A stretch of DNA of 64,000 nt, taken from positions 8,285,869-8,349,868 of the forward strand of contig NC_133109.1 in the NCBI RefSeq assembly GCF_022965805.1, written 5' to 3'. Each line of letters begins with the position of its first letter. The stretch's first letter is position 1. Shown here one piece after another: positions 20,990 to 32,934 of the stretch. The DNA is from Primulina eburnea (lineage: Eukaryota > Streptophyta > Magnoliopsida > Lamiales > Gesneriaceae). The translations under genes were made by a program, and so were the position numbers. The notes under the pieces are model-generated. The model was not told the DNA's origin. It saw only the letters and a list, made by a program, of their open reading frames with translations, and ran no database searches.

Positions 20990-23125
20990 TGAAAGGGATC
21001 GATATACGGTGTTCAAAATCGCAACGGAAGCACAAAAATGTTTTCAAAACATGAAAACCGAAATTTTGGTATAAAAATTTTTCAAAATTGAACACCATGT
21101 ACTTGTTGTGCAAACATATACAAAAATCTCAACTTTCAAGCATAGGGTGTTGAGAAAATTACCTATCAATCACAAGGATTGATTTTATGGCTCCAACTAA
21201 GGTGTAAACACCTTAGCTCTTTAAGGTAGACAATCTACAAGCTCCTCCTCCAAATCCTTGAAACTTTCCTTCAAATTAGGCCCACCACCAACTAGGTAAA
21301 TCCCCTCTTAATTTGCACTAGAAAATTAAGAAGATTTTTCAAAGAGAAGACTTTTATTCTCCAACACTTGAAGAACAAAAGAGAGAGAAGAATATTGAGA
21401 GAAAAAGAGACACACAATTTCGGCCAAGGTGTGTGGAATGAGGAGGAGAGTTGAGTCTTGGGGTTGCAAAAAGTTAGATACAAAAGTTGTATGCCTTTGC
21501 AATTTTTTAATCAAAAGTATTCAAGACTCTTCACCTCCCAAGCATGCAAACCCTAGCATGTCTCACATATATTATATGGTTTTTAACACATTAAAAACCA
21601 TGGACTAAATTTTAATTATCTCAAACATATTTGAGATTAATTAAATACTACTTGAATTTATTCAAGTCCCACTAGTTAAATAATTATTTTAATTGAGCTC
21701 TACAAGACTCAATATTATTTAATTAATTCAACACTTGAATTAATTTAATTTAGTCCCCAATAATGTTTATGAAAATCACAATTTTCAACTACATTATTTA
21801 CTTGGCCAAATTTTAATCTAGGAACACTTTCATAAATTAAAATTTATATTTCTCTCATAGAAGTCATACTTCTATTTTTCTTTACGCTTATAAACACATT
21901 TATAAGCCGTTCAACACATTGAACCATTTTCTCCTTTATAGAAGTCAAACTTCTAATTTTACTTACGCTTATAAACTCCTTTATAAGCCGTTCAACACAT
22001 TGAACTATTTTCACTTCTCATCGGGATTTACAAAGCTAGTACTTGTGTGGCCCTCAATGGTTCATTGATACAACTAGCCGTGGGTTCACATCTCCATGTG
22101 ATTCGGACTAAACATGTCCTTATTCGAGCATACCCCAATTGCTCCATTCTTACTTATCAACTCCTTGATAGTAAGAACGTCAGAACTCAAGTCTGATAGT
22201 ACCCAACCAATCACGTTAAACGCCTAGCAGCATCGCTTACGTGATTCCCTAGGTATCACATGATAGTGCCTGCAAGAACCATTCAATAATGGTTAGCGTA
22301 CAGTACGGTCCCTTCAACTCATATATCCCGATCGATTCGACAACCATTGGTTTATCGAGAGTTGTCAATGAATCGATACTATGTGTCATGTCGTAGTTGC
22401 ATCGATGGTGTAATCTATGAAACACCTTTCATAATTACAACCATACTCTGGCCAGAGATTTCGATCTACATACACATGATAACACATAGGATATCCATAC
22501 CCGAAGGTAAGCGGTGAATCCCCGACTACAATGCATCGACTCCTATGTGTTTCGACAGAACACCCAACCTTGCCACCTGATGACCCCATGAGAGTCGGTA
22601 AACAAGTCAAAGTGTAATTCTAGCACATAGAGTCTCAATGTTGTCCCGGGTCATAAGGACTAATTCTGTACAACCATAAACCAGGACTTTTCCACTCGAT
22701 AAGTGAGAACCACTTGGAAAGTCCTTTTATGGAGGGTTGTTCAGTGCACTCTACAAGGAGCACCTATCTGCATGTTCGGACATCACAATGTCCCCTACCA
22801 ATGAAACATGGTACTCACATCGCAGATACTAGTCTCTAACTCGAGCGGCCTATATCCTTCTTAGTGGCGGCTGAATCGACTAGGAACCGTTTAGAATATA
22901 CAGTATTACAAATATGAGTTTCATGATACTCATCATATGAGCATCTCATATTCTTTCTACTATTTGTATATTCAAGGGCTTTATCTATGCAGCTAGCATG
23001 GGTATACAGATAAAGATTTGCCAAAATAATAATTTCAAATATTATTAAAATAAAGACTGCTTATACATAGAGTTTCATTGTGAACACTCGGCCAACACTT
23101 GGCTCGACGGGCACCTACTCTAACA
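20990..23125 (-). repeat. 5' LTR of C
   Basis: 2136 bp, about four substitutions from 13772-15907. One of them (A to C in the CAA/CAC loop of an 11-bp stem, 14516 versus 21734) lies in a loop. Confidence 0.94.
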
Positions 23126-23130
23126 GGAGT

Positions 23131-23164
23131 ATATATATATACATATAACAAGCGTCTCTCATTC
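23131..23164 (+). repeat. 3' LTR of A, segment 2 (between C and D)
   Basis: 34 bp carrying the TATA run and the sequence after it, matching 117-150. It ends in cattc (23160-23164), the target duplication of D. Confidence 0.92.
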
Positions 23165-24749
23165 TGTGACACCCTGACCTCTTTTAAAATAAATACGCAG
23201 CGGAAATAAAATTTTCTCTTTAAAATATACGGAAGGAGTTTCAAAATACATTTCATCAAATATCTTTACAAAATAAATACATGATCATTTAAATGACATA
23301 ACAAAAACAAAATATCATTCCTATGATCATGCCAAAATCCTCCTTCCAACGGTGTATGCATATGACCCCCGATCTACAGTCAACGTCCCGAGGCACCACT
23401 CTGATCTGCATCACATGAAAATAACTGAAATGAGAATAAATCTCAGCAAGTGGAACTCTTATATAACAATGAACAATAACTCTGTAAAACATCTCTTTGA
23501 AATCATAAATACCATCAACTCTGAACTGTAAACTCTGAATATCAATATTATAGCAATAGCATAAAAATATGATGGTATTTCTCTTTTGCTCTGGGATTGA
23601 TATCAATAGTATCTCTGCTCTGGGGTTGCTCGTATCCCAAATCGATATAAATACCGATAACTCTGAGGGATATAAGCCTCTGGGCGATGATCATCTAATA
23701 TTGCATGCAATCTCTGACTATGTATTTATCAATCCGAAAACATTTAAATTCTTCTCTGGTTTTAACAATCACTTTGAACTCTATATATCTCTTTGTATTC
23801 CCTTTAATCAATAATGAGACATACAATGCCTCCAATACATATAACAATACATACTATGGATCAAATGAAAGGGAATAACACAATAAACTCTTTGAAACAC
23901 ATACATATAAAATCATGTGAGCAAAAGGAATGAATTTCCACTTACAAACCACAACAAACACCTCAACTTAGCTCTTGATCACCACCTACAACAAATAATC
24001 CACAAATAACACCAATATCAACTAAATATCCAAGATTACAAGCTAAATAATCCATAAATCCACATAAACAACCAACCTAAACAACTCTTAATTTACAACC
24101 TTAACAGAATCGCACCAAAAGCTTACCCAAGCTTCCTAGCACCAAGGAGAACGTCGAACTCAAGTCGCAAATCCAAACAAACGCCTGAATCGAAGATAGG
24201 AAAGGAAAGAAATGGCTGAAAACCCTTGAAATGGAGAGAATTTCGAAATGAAAAGAGGAAAGAATGAAGTCAAATCCATCAAAAAGGTACTATAAATCTC
24301 GACCATACCTCTACTGTTCATCACCGCGGGTGCGTCAACACAAAAGCCGCGGGTGCGCTGAGCTTTCGGCAGCCCACAAAAATCCTGAACCACAGACACC
24401 GCGGGTGCGGTACTGCAAGCACCGCGGGTGCGCTACACACCGCGGGTGCGGTCACAGCATCACCGCGGGTGCGGTGATGCTACGGCCCTCCAACACAAAA
24501 ACTGGAACAGTCGACCGCGGGTGCACTCCTTGCACTACCGCGGGTGCACTAAGGTCACGGCCAAGATCACCTCCAATGCAACTAAAATCGATCCGAAACT
24601 CTGAAACGAACAACCAACATCAACTAACACCTCAAGACAATAAAACTAACAATACTATAGCCCAAAAATACAACTCTGAACATCTAATCAAATATCCCAA
24701 ATAACAAACGAAACTTAAATCGTACCGTACACCGGGCTCGGCTATTACA
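23165..24749 (-). repeat. 3' LTR of D
   Basis: 1585 bp. Its U3 inverted-repeat array is at 24321-24550. The 146-codon frame at 24264-24704 runs through that array and is not a gene. Confidence 0.95.
24321..24550 (-). repeat. Inverted-repeat array in U3 of D
   Basis: Eight GGGT-centred units. The unit at 24457-24480 has perfect 10-bp arms, GCATCACCGC and GCGGTGATGC. The same array lies at about 30514-30743 in the 5' LTR. Confidence 0.87.
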
Positions 24750-24750
24750 A

Positions 24751-24762
24751 TCTCCCCCCCTT
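24751..24762 (-). promoter_or_regulatory. Polypurine tract of D
   Basis: AAGGGGGGGAGA on the minus strand beside the 3' LTR. Confidence 0.85.
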
Positions 24763-24789
24763 AAGGGAATTTCGTCCGCGAAATTGACG

Positions 24790-27700
24790 TCACGGCACGA
24801 ACAACTCAGGATACTTCTCTCTCATCTCATCCTCTGGTTCCCACGTAGCCTCCTCTAACAAATGGTTCCTCCAAAGAACTTTGACAATGCCGATCTCTTT
24901 GTTCCTCAGAACTCTAACTGTGCGATCCAAAATCTGAATCGGAATCTCTTGATATGTCAAATTCGGCGTCAAGTCCAATGGCTCATGGCGTAGAACATGG
25001 GAAGGATCTGTAACATACTTCCTGAGCATCGAAACGTGAAACACATTATGAACTCTGTCAAGATCTGGAGGTAGGGCTAATCTGTAGGCTCGATCGCCAA
25101 CTCTGTCCAATATCTCGAATGGACCAATAAATCTAGGACTCAACTTGCCCTTCTTACCAAATCTCATCACACCCTTGAGAGGTGCTATCTTCAGAAACAC
25201 GTGGTCGCCAATCTCGAACTGCAAAGGTCTGCGACGAACATCTGCATAGCTCTTCTGTCTGGACTGGGCAGTCTTCATCCTTTCTCTGATAACAGCAACA
25301 ACATCAGCAGTCTGCTGGACCAACTCTGGTCCCAACATCTTCCTCTCACCAACCTCGTCCCAATACAAGGGAGACCTGCACTTCCTGCCATAAAGTGCCT
25401 CATACGGTGCCATGCCAATCGTCGCCTGGTAGCTATTATTATAAGTGAACTCAGCCAAAGGCAACAAAGAATCCCAGCTACCTGGAAAGTCTATAGTACA
25501 CGCTCTGAGCATATCCTCAAGAATCTGAATGACTCTCTCTGACTGACCATCACTCTGAGGATGATAGGCTGTACTGAATGCTAATCGCGAACCCATAGCT
25601 CTGTGCAAACTCTTCCAAAACTCTGAAGTAAATCTGGGGTCACGATCAGACACGATCGACACAGGAACACCATGAAGTCTGACAATCTCTGCTATGTAGT
25701 CCTCGGCATACTGGTTCATCGAATACGTCGTCTTGACTGGAAGAAAGTGCGCTGACTTAGTCAATCTATCAACGATAACCCAAATAGAATTGAAACCTCT
25801 CCGCACTCTGGGAAGACCAGTCACGAAATCCATCGTAATATGCTCCCACTTCCACTGAGGAATCGGCAACGACAACAATGTCCCAGCAGGTCTCTGGTGC
25901 TCAATCTTCACCTGCTGACAAGTAAGGCACTGAGAAATGAACACGGCAACATCCTTCTTCATACCTGGCCACCAGTAGAGTCGACGAAGATCCTGATACA
26001 TCTTCGTACTGCCTGGATGAATCGAATACGGCGCGGTATGAGCCTCTGTCAGAATATCTCTACGAATATCGTCGCCAGAAGGAACACAAATACGACCTCT
26101 GAAAGTCACCAAACCATCACCATTCAAGGCAAACTCTGAATTACCTCTAATCTCTGCTCTATCTCTCAACTCTGTCAACTGAACATCAGTCGACTGCTCT
26201 CTACGAATCCTGTCCGTCAATGAAGATCGAATAACTAACGCTGAAAGACGAGCAATGGTGCCTGGAATCACCAGATCAATATCCTCTCTCTGCAAATCCA
26301 TCAGTAACGGTCTCTGAATCAAAGAACTCAATGAAACACTCGACTTGCGGCTTAAAGCATCAGCCACAACATTCGCCTTCCCTGGGTGATAACTGATAGT
26401 TACATCGTAATCCTTGACAAGCTCTAACCACCTCCTCTGCCGCATATTGAGCTCTTTCTGCGAGAACAGATACTTCAAACTCTTGTGGTCTGTGAAGATC
26501 TCACACTTTTCGCCATACAGATAATGTCTCCAAATCTTAAGGGCGAAAACCACAGCTGCTAGCTCCAAATCGTGCGTCGGATAATTCTTCTCATAATCCT
26601 TCAACTGGCGAGAAGCATAGGCAATGACCTTACCTCTCTGCATCAACACTGCACCGAGACCCTTCTTCGACGCATCGGTAAAGACCACAAAATCCTCTGA
26701 ACCACTGGGCAATGCGAGAATAGGAGCTGACGTCAATCTATCCTTCAACTCCTGAAATGCGCTCTGGCAATCTATAGACCACTCGAACTTCACAGTCTTC
26801 CTTGTCAGATTGGACAATGGCAGGGCAATCTTGGAAAAATCCGAAATAAAACGACGATAATAACCCGCCAAACCAAGGAAACTGCGTACCTCTGAAACAG
26901 TCGTAGGAATAGGCCACTTCTGAATCGCCTCTATCTTCATCGGATCAACAGCAATGCCATCCCTCGAAACGACATGGCCTAGAAAAGAAATCTGATCCAG
27001 CCAAAACTCACACTTCTTCAACTTAGCAAACAACCTCCGCTCTCTCAGCAACTGGAGAACAACTCTGAGATGCTCTGAATGAAGCTCTCTGGTCTTGGAA
27101 TAGATCAATATATCGTCGATAAAGACAATGACGAAGCTATCCAAATACGGCTTGAACACACGGTTCATCAGGTCCATGAAAACAGAAGGGGCATTGGTCA
27201 AACCAAAAGACATCACGAGAAACTCATAGTGACCATACCTGGTCCTGAAAGCCGTCTTAGGGATATCAGACTCCCTAACCTTCAACTGATAGTAGCCAGA
27301 CCGAAGATCAATCTTCGAGAAAACAGTGGCACCCTGGAGTTGGTCAAATAGATCGTCAATCCGTGGCAACGGATACTTGTTCTTGATCGTCACTTTGTTG
27401 AGCTCTCTGTAATCGATACACAGACGCAAAGACCCGTCCTTCTTCTTAACAAATAGAACCGGAGCTCCCCAAGGCGAAGAACTCGGACGAATGAAACCCT
27501 TATCTAGAAGATCCTGCAACTGCGTCTTCAACTCTTTCATCTCGGTAGGAGCCATCCTATACGGAGCCTTAGAAATAGGAACCGTACCTGGAGCAAGATC
27601 AATAACAAACTCTACATCTCTATCCGGCGGCAAACCCGGAACATCATCCTCAAACACATCCGCAAACTCCCTCACCACATCAATATCATCAATATTCAAC

Positions 27701-29220
27701 TTAATCAGTCTATCCATATCCACAACAAATGCTAGAAAAACATCACAACCTCTACACAATAGCCTCTCAGCACCAAGACACGAAATAAAAGGAAGGACCA
27801 GCGAAGTACCTGAGCTGGCGAGAACTCCTCCCTGGCCATCATCTGCAAAAGTCACCGTCTTAGCAACGCAATCAATAACAGCACGATAGGTCGACAGCCA
27901 ATCCATGCCAAGAATAACATCAAAGGCAACCATCGGGATCACAATCAAATCAGCAAAGACCTCTCGATCAACAAAACGAACGGGGCACGCATACACTATG
28001 GAAGTCGGGCACAAAACATCTCCCGAAGGCAAAACAACACTAAGCTGGAGGGGAATAACAGAAGGAACTATACCCAAAGATCTCAAAAACAATTCAGACA
28101 TAAAAGAATGAGTAGCACCAGTATCAATCAAAGTAGTAGCTACTCTGCCTGAAATTAAAATGGAACTAGAGATTACAGAAGAATTACGATTAATACCTTC
28201 CTTAGTCATCGAAAAGATACGACCCTGCACCTTCTCCTGGCTAGCTCCCCTAGGACAATCTCTGGAAATATGGCCTGGCATGCCACAACGATAACAAGAA
28301 CGAGTGCCAAATCTACACTCTCCACGATGAGGTCTGCCACACTTGGGACACAAAGATCTCTCAGAATCAGACGGAGCAACTGGCACTGACGGTGGCCTAG
28401 GACTCTGATCCACCTTGCCCTTCCCCTTGAATCGATCTCTGCCACGCTGACCTGAACTCTGGCCTCTTTGAACATTAGCCTGGTGCCTCGCCTGTCTCTC
28501 CCTGGCGATATCCTTCTCGTCCTGCTCTGCTAGCAACGCCTTGGACACAATCTCCTTGAAAGTCACAGCCTTGGACATATTGATATCACGCCTGATCTCC
28601 GCTCTAAGGCCTCGAATGAAGTGAGCACCTTTATCTTTATCACTGGTAGCAATGTACGGAGCAAAAAGGCAACCCTCCTCGAACCTGAGAATATACTCGT
28701 CCACATTCAAGCTCCCCTGACGAAGCTCCAAGAACTCTGTGACCTTCCTCGCTCGCAGTGCATCAGGAAAGTACTTGTCGTAGAAAAGCTCAGTAAACTC
28801 AGACCACTTCAAAGTAGAAACATCAATGCCAACCTTGGTCGCATTCCACCACAAACGTGCAGCTTTAACCAGCATGAAAACAGCACAACTGATACGGTCT
28901 CTGTCCTCATAGTGGAGATGATCAAAAATCGCCTCCAAAGCCTTGACCCACTCTACTGCAGCTAAAGGATCGGAGCTGCCTGGAAACTCGGGTGGATCCA
29001 TCCTCTTAAACGCAGAAAAGATAGCATCAGAACCAACTGCTACTGGAGCAACCTGCCCCCTACCTTGGCCTCTGCCCTGGCCTGCTCCTTGCAGTCTAAG
29101 CAACTGCTGGATCTGCTCACTGTGAACCTTAGCCTGCTCCTTCAGTAACTTGCCGAACTCGTCGACAACTCTCGAGGACGAACTATCCTCCCCCTCTGAC
29201 GCCTTACGCTTAGGAGGCAT
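24790..29220 (-). CDS. gag-pol: Gag-Pol polyprotein of D (1476 aa)
   Basis: A single unbroken frame supplies Gag, protease, reverse transcriptase, RNase H and integrase. Seen in order: capsid region; knuckles [12 protein letters not shown] and [14 protein letters not shown] (about 290-325); protease LIDTGATHS and VILGMDWL; reverse transcriptase with [12 protein letters not shown] and FIDDILIYS (about 700); RNase H with FTDASKKG (about 850); integrase HHCC finger (about 1050-1090), D-D-E residues in DFVTG, SDRDPRF and QSERVIQ; GPFEIL; and a chromodomain ending YPELFVP. The chromodomain lacks the first aromatic cage residue, as in other Tekay-type (group II) domains. Start MPPKRK is shared with G. 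Nothing is broken. Confidence 0.97.
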   Translation of the reverse strand: MPPKRKASEGEDSSSSRVVDEFGKLLKEQAKVHSEQIQQLLRLQGAGQGRGQGRGQVAPVAVGSDAIFSAFKRMDPPEFPGSSDPLAAVEWVKALEAIFDHLHYEDRDRISCAVFMLVKAARLWWNATKVGIDVSTLKWSEFTELFYDKYFPDALRARKVTEFLELRQGSLNVDEYILRFEEGCLFAPYIATSDKDKGAHFIRGLRAEIRRDINMSKAVTFKEIVSKALLAEQDEKDIARERQARHQANVQRGQSSGQRGRDRFKGKGKVDQSPRPPSVPVAPSDSERSLCPKCGRPHRGECRFGTRSCYRCGMPGHISRDCPRGASQEKVQGRIFSMTKEGINRNSSVISSSILISGRVATTLIDTGATHSFMSELFLRSLGIVPSVIPLQLSVVLPSGDVLCPTSIVYACPVRFVDREVFADLIVIPMVAFDVILGMDWLSTYRAVIDCVAKTVTFADDGQGGVLASSGTSLVLPFISCLGAERLLCRGCDVFLAFVVDMDRLIKLNIDDIDVVREFADVFEDDVPGLPPDRDVEFVIDLAPGTVPISKAPYRMAPTEMKELKTQLQDLLDKGFIRPSSSPWGAPVLFVKKKDGSLRLCIDYRELNKVTIKNKYPLPRIDDLFDQLQGATVFSKIDLRSGYYQLKVRESDIPKTAFRTRYGHYEFLVMSFGLTNAPSVFMDLMNRVFKPYLDSFVIVFIDDILIYSKTRELHSEHLRVVLQLLRERRLFAKLKKCEFWLDQISFLGHVVSRDGIAVDPMKIEAIQKWPIPTTVSEVRSFLGLAGYYRRFISDFSKIALPLSNLTRKTVKFEWSIDCQSAFQELKDRLTSAPILALPSGSEDFVVFTDASKKGLGAVLMQRGKVIAYASRQLKDYEKNYPTHDLELAAVVFALKIWRHYLYGEKCEIFTDHKSLKYLFSQKELNMRQRRWLELVKDYDVTISYHPGKANVVADALSRKSSVSLSSLIQRPLLMDLQREDIDLVIPGTIARLSALVIRSSLTDRIRREQSTDVQLTELRDRAEIRGNSEFALNGDGLVTFRGRICVPSGDDIRRDILTEAHTAPYSIHPGSTKMYQDLRRLYWWPGMKKDVAVFISQCLTCQQVKIEHQRPAGTLLSLPIPQWKWEHITMDFVTGLPRVRRGFNSIWVIVDRLTKSAHFLPVKTTYSMNQYAEDYIAEIVRLHGVPVSIVSDRDPRFTSEFWKSLHRAMGSRLAFSTAYHPQSDGQSERVIQILEDMLRACTIDFPGSWDSLLPLAEFTYNNSYQATIGMAPYEALYGRKCRSPLYWDEVGERKMLGPELVQQTADVVAVIRERMKTAQSRQKSYADVRRRPLQFEIGDHVFLKIAPLKGVMRFGKKGKLSPRFIGPFEILDRVGDRAYRLALPPDLDRVHNVFHVSMLRKYVTDPSHVLRHEPLDLTPNLTYQEIPIQILDRTVRVLRNKEIGIVKVLWRNHLLEEATWEPEDEMREKYPELFVP

Positions 29221-29339
29221 CCTCTACTCTACAATGCTCACAAGACACCAATCAATACATAACAATAGATAGATGCAAAGAAAACATACCCGGACAGTTG
29301 AAAGTAGACGAAGTCATATGCATTGGTCCGAAGAACACC

Positions 29340-29351
29340 GCTCTGATACCA
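29340..29351 (-). promoter_or_regulatory. Primer-binding site of D
   Basis: TGGTATCAGAGC on the minus strand, 5 nt from the 5' LTR. Confidence 0.9.
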
Positions 29352-29356
29352 CTAAA

Positions 29357-30942
29357 TGTGACACCCTGACCTCTTTTAAAATAAATACGCAGCGGAAATA
29401 AAATTTTCTCTTTAAAATATACGGAAGGAGTTTCAAAATACATTTCATCAAATATCTTTACAAAATAAATACATGATCATTTAAATGACATAACAAAAAC
29501 AAAATATCATTCCTATGATCATGCCAAAATCCTCCTTCCAACGGTGTATGCATATGACCCCCGATCTACAGTCAACGTCCCGAGGCACCACTCTGATCTG
29601 CATCACATGAAAATAACTGAAATGAGAATAAATCTCAGCAAGTGGAACTCTTATATAACAATGAACAATAACTCTGTAAAACATCTCTTTGAAATCATAA
29701 ATACCATCAACTCTGAACTGTAAACTCTGAATATCAATATTATAGCAATAGCATAAAAATATGATGGTATTTCTCTTTTGCTCTGGGGATTGATATCAAT
29801 AGTATCTCTGCTCTGGGGTTGCTCGTATCCCAAATCGATATAAATACCGATAACTCTGAGGGATATAAGCCTCTGGGCGATGATCATCTAATATTGCATG
29901 CAATCTCTGACTATGTATTTATCAATCCGAAAACATTTAAATTCTTCTCTGGTTTTAACAATCACTTTGAACTCTATATATCTCTTTGTATTCCCTTTAA
30001 TCAATAATGAGACATACAATGCCTCCAATACATATAACAATACATACTATGGATCAAATGAAAGGGAATAACACAATAAACTCTTTGAAACACATACATA
30101 TAAAATCATGTGAGCAAAAGGAATGAATTTCCACTTACAAACCACAACAAACACCTCAACTTAGCTCTTGATCACCACCTACAACAAATAATCCACAAAT
30201 AACACCAATATCAACTAAATATCCAAGATTACAAGCTAAATAATCCATAAATCCACATAAACAACCAACCTAAACAACTCTTAATTTACAACCTTAACAG
30301 AATCGCACCAAAAGCTTACCCAAGCTTCCTAGCACCAAGGAGAACGTCGAACTCAAGTCGCAAATCCAAACAAACGCCTGAATCGAAGATAGGAAAGGAA
30401 AGAAATGGCTGAAAACCCTTGAAATGGAGAGAATTTCGAAATGAAAAGAGGAAAGAATGAAGTCAAATCCATCAAAAAGGTACTATAAATCTCGACCATA
30501 CCTCTACTGTTCATCACCGCGGGTGCGTCAACACAAAAGCCGCGGGTGCGCTGAGCTTTCGGCAGCCCACAAAAATCCTGAACCACAGACACCGCGGGTG
30601 CGGTACTGCAAGCACCGCGGGTGCGCTACACACCGCGGGTGCGGTCACAGCATCACCGCGGGTGCGGTGATGCTACGGCCCTCCAACACAAAAACTGGAA
30701 CAGTCGACCGCGGGTGCACTCCTTGCACTACCGCGGGTGCACTAAGGTCACGGCCAAGATCACCTCCAATGCAACTAAAATCGATCCGAAACTCTGAAAC
30801 GAACAACCAACATCAACTAACACCTCAAGACAATAAAACTAACAATACTATAGCCCAAAAATACAACTCTGAACATCTAATCAAATATCCCAAATAACAA
30901 ACGAAACTTAAATCGTACCGTACACCGGGCTCGGCTATTACA
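29357..30942 (-). repeat. 5' LTR of D
   Basis: 1586 bp. It drives the intact D frame. TTTATAGT on the minus strand just downstream of the array is a possible TATA box. Confidence 0.95.
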
Positions 30943-30947
30943 CATTC

Positions 30948-32555
30948 AGAATAGCAAAGGAAATCGACAAGTTTGGGGGAAAGCTTTGTTCTTTTTCTTC
31001 GAAATCGATTTGCGAGTAAACCGTCTATCTGAATTGAAATCCGACTTCGGTACTGTGTTCCTATCAACGCAGGCTACACAAGGACGTAAGTTTTATTACG
31101 TTTAGACAAGATTTGAATTTATGATGTTGTTAGAATTGAATATGATTCAGATATGGTGTTTCTGCTACCGTAGATATTGTAGAATCGAAGTCAGATTTAG
31201 AAATAGACTGGTTATGGCATTGTTATGAATTTTAGAGTTGATTTGATTGAGATTGCTATCAGAATTATGCTGTTATTCATTTTACAAGGTACAGATACTG
31301 AAGTTATAGATTGTACTGAGATTTATTAGGAATTCTGGTAGTGTAATTGTGATGTTAAGACTGACGGGATTACAAGACTGTAGTGTTATGCTATGCCGTC
31401 TAAACATCAGTTGGTACAGATTGATCAGATTCAGTCTTGGTTTCTGTTATCTTGTAATATGGTTGATATGAATCAGATTGTAGTTTATTCAGATATTGAC
31501 CAGACAGATTTTGAATTGGATTATACATTGATACAGTGTATTGGTTATTGTCATTTCAGATCAGATATGGACAAATTCGACTTCGAGACTTCGTCTTCAT
31601 CAGACGGGGACGACAAAGGTATAATTCATGTGATATTCGGGAAGAACAACTCAATTGAGATCGCGTTGAGTTGCCCACTAAATCACATACTATACTCTTG
31701 TTATGTTTTTATATGATTATGCTATGATTATAGATTGTTATTCATGCATTAAGATAGGGCAGTCTGGAGATCAGGCAGACTCTAGACGTTCGGCGATATC
31801 TCAGCTTAGGGTAAGATCATCTCCCCTATTGTAGATGTGGATACAGATCAGGCCGAAGTCTAGGAATAAGACGTACAGCACCTCGATTGGTAGGGTAGGT
31901 GACAGCCAGTGACGTCTTATTCACCCCGGGATCCCTAGAGTTACAGATCGAGTCGAGTCTAGACATGGTTTGATTAGGACTGCATGCTTATATAGATGTG
32001 GCTCCTAGATCATGGGACCCATCGTTATTGCTTCCAGTTGTGCTAGCATGTTTTTATGATTTAGATTGGTTATATGCATGTTTAGCTGATTTGCAGTGCA
32101 TGCTTGTTGTGATTAGATTTCATTGCTTATGAAATCTAATGTTTTGATTTTATTCGTGACAGCATGTTTCATGAATTATTTTATGTATATACATGTTTAC
32201 CATGTTTTATACTGGGATTTATTTCTCACCGGAGTTATCCGGCTGTTGTCTTGTTTTGTAAGTGTGCATGACAACAGGTGGGGCTGGATCAGGGTCAAGA
32301 TGATGATGAGAGAAGACGAGTGTAGCGTGGTGATTCCGGACTTACAGTAGACTTGGTTTTATTACTGGACTTTAGTAGTTGAACCTTAGATTAGCTTGTT
32401 GTACTTTAATACTGAAATGTATTTTATACAGACATGTATAGTAATTAGATTCCATTACCTTCTGCAGTTATATCTTAAAACGAAAAATTTTTAGACCCTG
32501 TTTTATCTTAATTGATAATTAAATCCCAAAGATGATTAGCGTCCGGGTCCCCACA
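30948..32555 (+). repeat. 3' LTR of A, segment 3
   Basis: Continues A's LTR after D to the CCCCACA end. Compared with 151-1758 I count seven substitutions. The two long stem-loops of the 5' LTR are both kept. Confidence 0.94.
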
Positions 32556-32835
32556 GTCTTCTTGCACCGCGGGTGCGGTCTCGCAATGTCAAAATTAGGC
32601 ACCCTACTGGACATCCACCGCGGGTGCGGTGTCTCCTAGCACCGCGGGTGCGGTGTGGCTTCGGCCTTTCTTGCACAAATTCATAATTTAGGACCGCGGG
32701 TGCACTCCTGTTTTGGGTGCGGGTGCGGTCTTGCAAACTCTTAATTTTCATGTCTTTTCTCCTCTCCTCGCACATCATGCATTCCTATATCTTCCGAGTA
32801 TCATTTTAATGAAAACTAATAATTCAAGCCTTACA
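32556..32835 (-). repeat. 3' LTR of E (fragment right of A)
   Basis: Element-sense start TGTAAGGCTTG is at 32835. The fragment holds GGGT-centred units (about 32566-32732) and is cut at 32556 by A; the rest lies left of the window. Its first bases (from 32561) match the last ~50 bp of the window. Confidence 0.85.
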
Positions 32836-32848
32836 TTTCTCCCCCTCT
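32836..32848 (-). promoter_or_regulatory. Polypurine tract of E
   Basis: AGAGGGGGAGAAA on the minus strand beside the LTR; the same tract occurs in H and A. Confidence 0.82.
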
Positions 32849-32934
32849 AAGAAATGATTTCGTCCTCGAAATCTCAGGCAATCTATTAAGCATACATGAA
32901 AAGTAATATAATCAATACTGAAAATTTACTTACG

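Larger units (their letters stand above)
13772..23125 (-). mobile_element. Element C: non-autonomous Ty1/copia retrotransposon
   Basis: A 9.35-kb copia element on the minus strand with two 2136-bp LTRs (TG...CA), primer site, 1.8-kb leader, gag frame, broken pol and polypurine tract. Target duplication ggagt is at 13767-13771 and 23126-23130; the empty site is visible in A's other LTR at 112-116. I count about four LTR differences, so insertion is recent, yet the integrase core is absent and reverse transcriptase is frameshifted. F is a second copy of the same defective family. Confidence 0.94.
23165..30942 (-). mobile_element. Element D: intact Tekay/Del-type chromovirus, probably recently active
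   Basis: A complete 7.8-kb element with LTRs of 1585 and 1586 bp that differ, as far as I can see, by one G (near 29788). Target duplication cattc at 23160-23164 and 30943-30947; the empty site is seen in A's other LTR at 146-150. It has a primer site, a full Gag-Pol frame with all catalytic motifs, and a polypurine tract. Of the elements here it is the best candidate for an autonomous, transposition-competent copy. Confidence 0.96.
1..32555 (+). mobile_element. Element A: non-autonomous Ty3/gypsy LTR retrotransposon, interrupted by B, C and D
   Basis: A runs from beyond the left edge to the CCCCACA terminus at 32555. Without its three insertions it is about 8 kb: a 2146-bp LTR, a primer site, a gag remnant, a decayed pol, a polypurine tract and a second 2146-bp LTR. 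It is the only element here read on the plus strand. B entered its gag; C and D entered its 3' LTR. The flank after it is gtctt (32556-32560), the predicted target duplication, whose partner lies left of position 1. The LTRs begin TGTAATGCCC and end GGGTCCCCACA, as in H, so A belongs to the same broad family as E and H. About 8 differences separate the comparable 1758 bp of its LTRs, so the insertion is recent although its coding region is ruined. Confidence 0.92.

Noticed and set aside
24321..24550. Resemblance of the repeat arrays to a CRISPR array
   Set aside because: Units are about 14-24 bp, vary in sequence, have irregular spacing and lie inside plant LTRs; no cas genes are present.
24264..24704. 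146-codon frame (also at 30457-30897) and similar Arg/Cys/Gly-rich frames at 3650, 9865, 36148 and 42346
   Set aside because: They run through the GC-rich inverted-repeat arrays inside LTRs, are low-complexity, and exist only because the arrays contain few stop codons.
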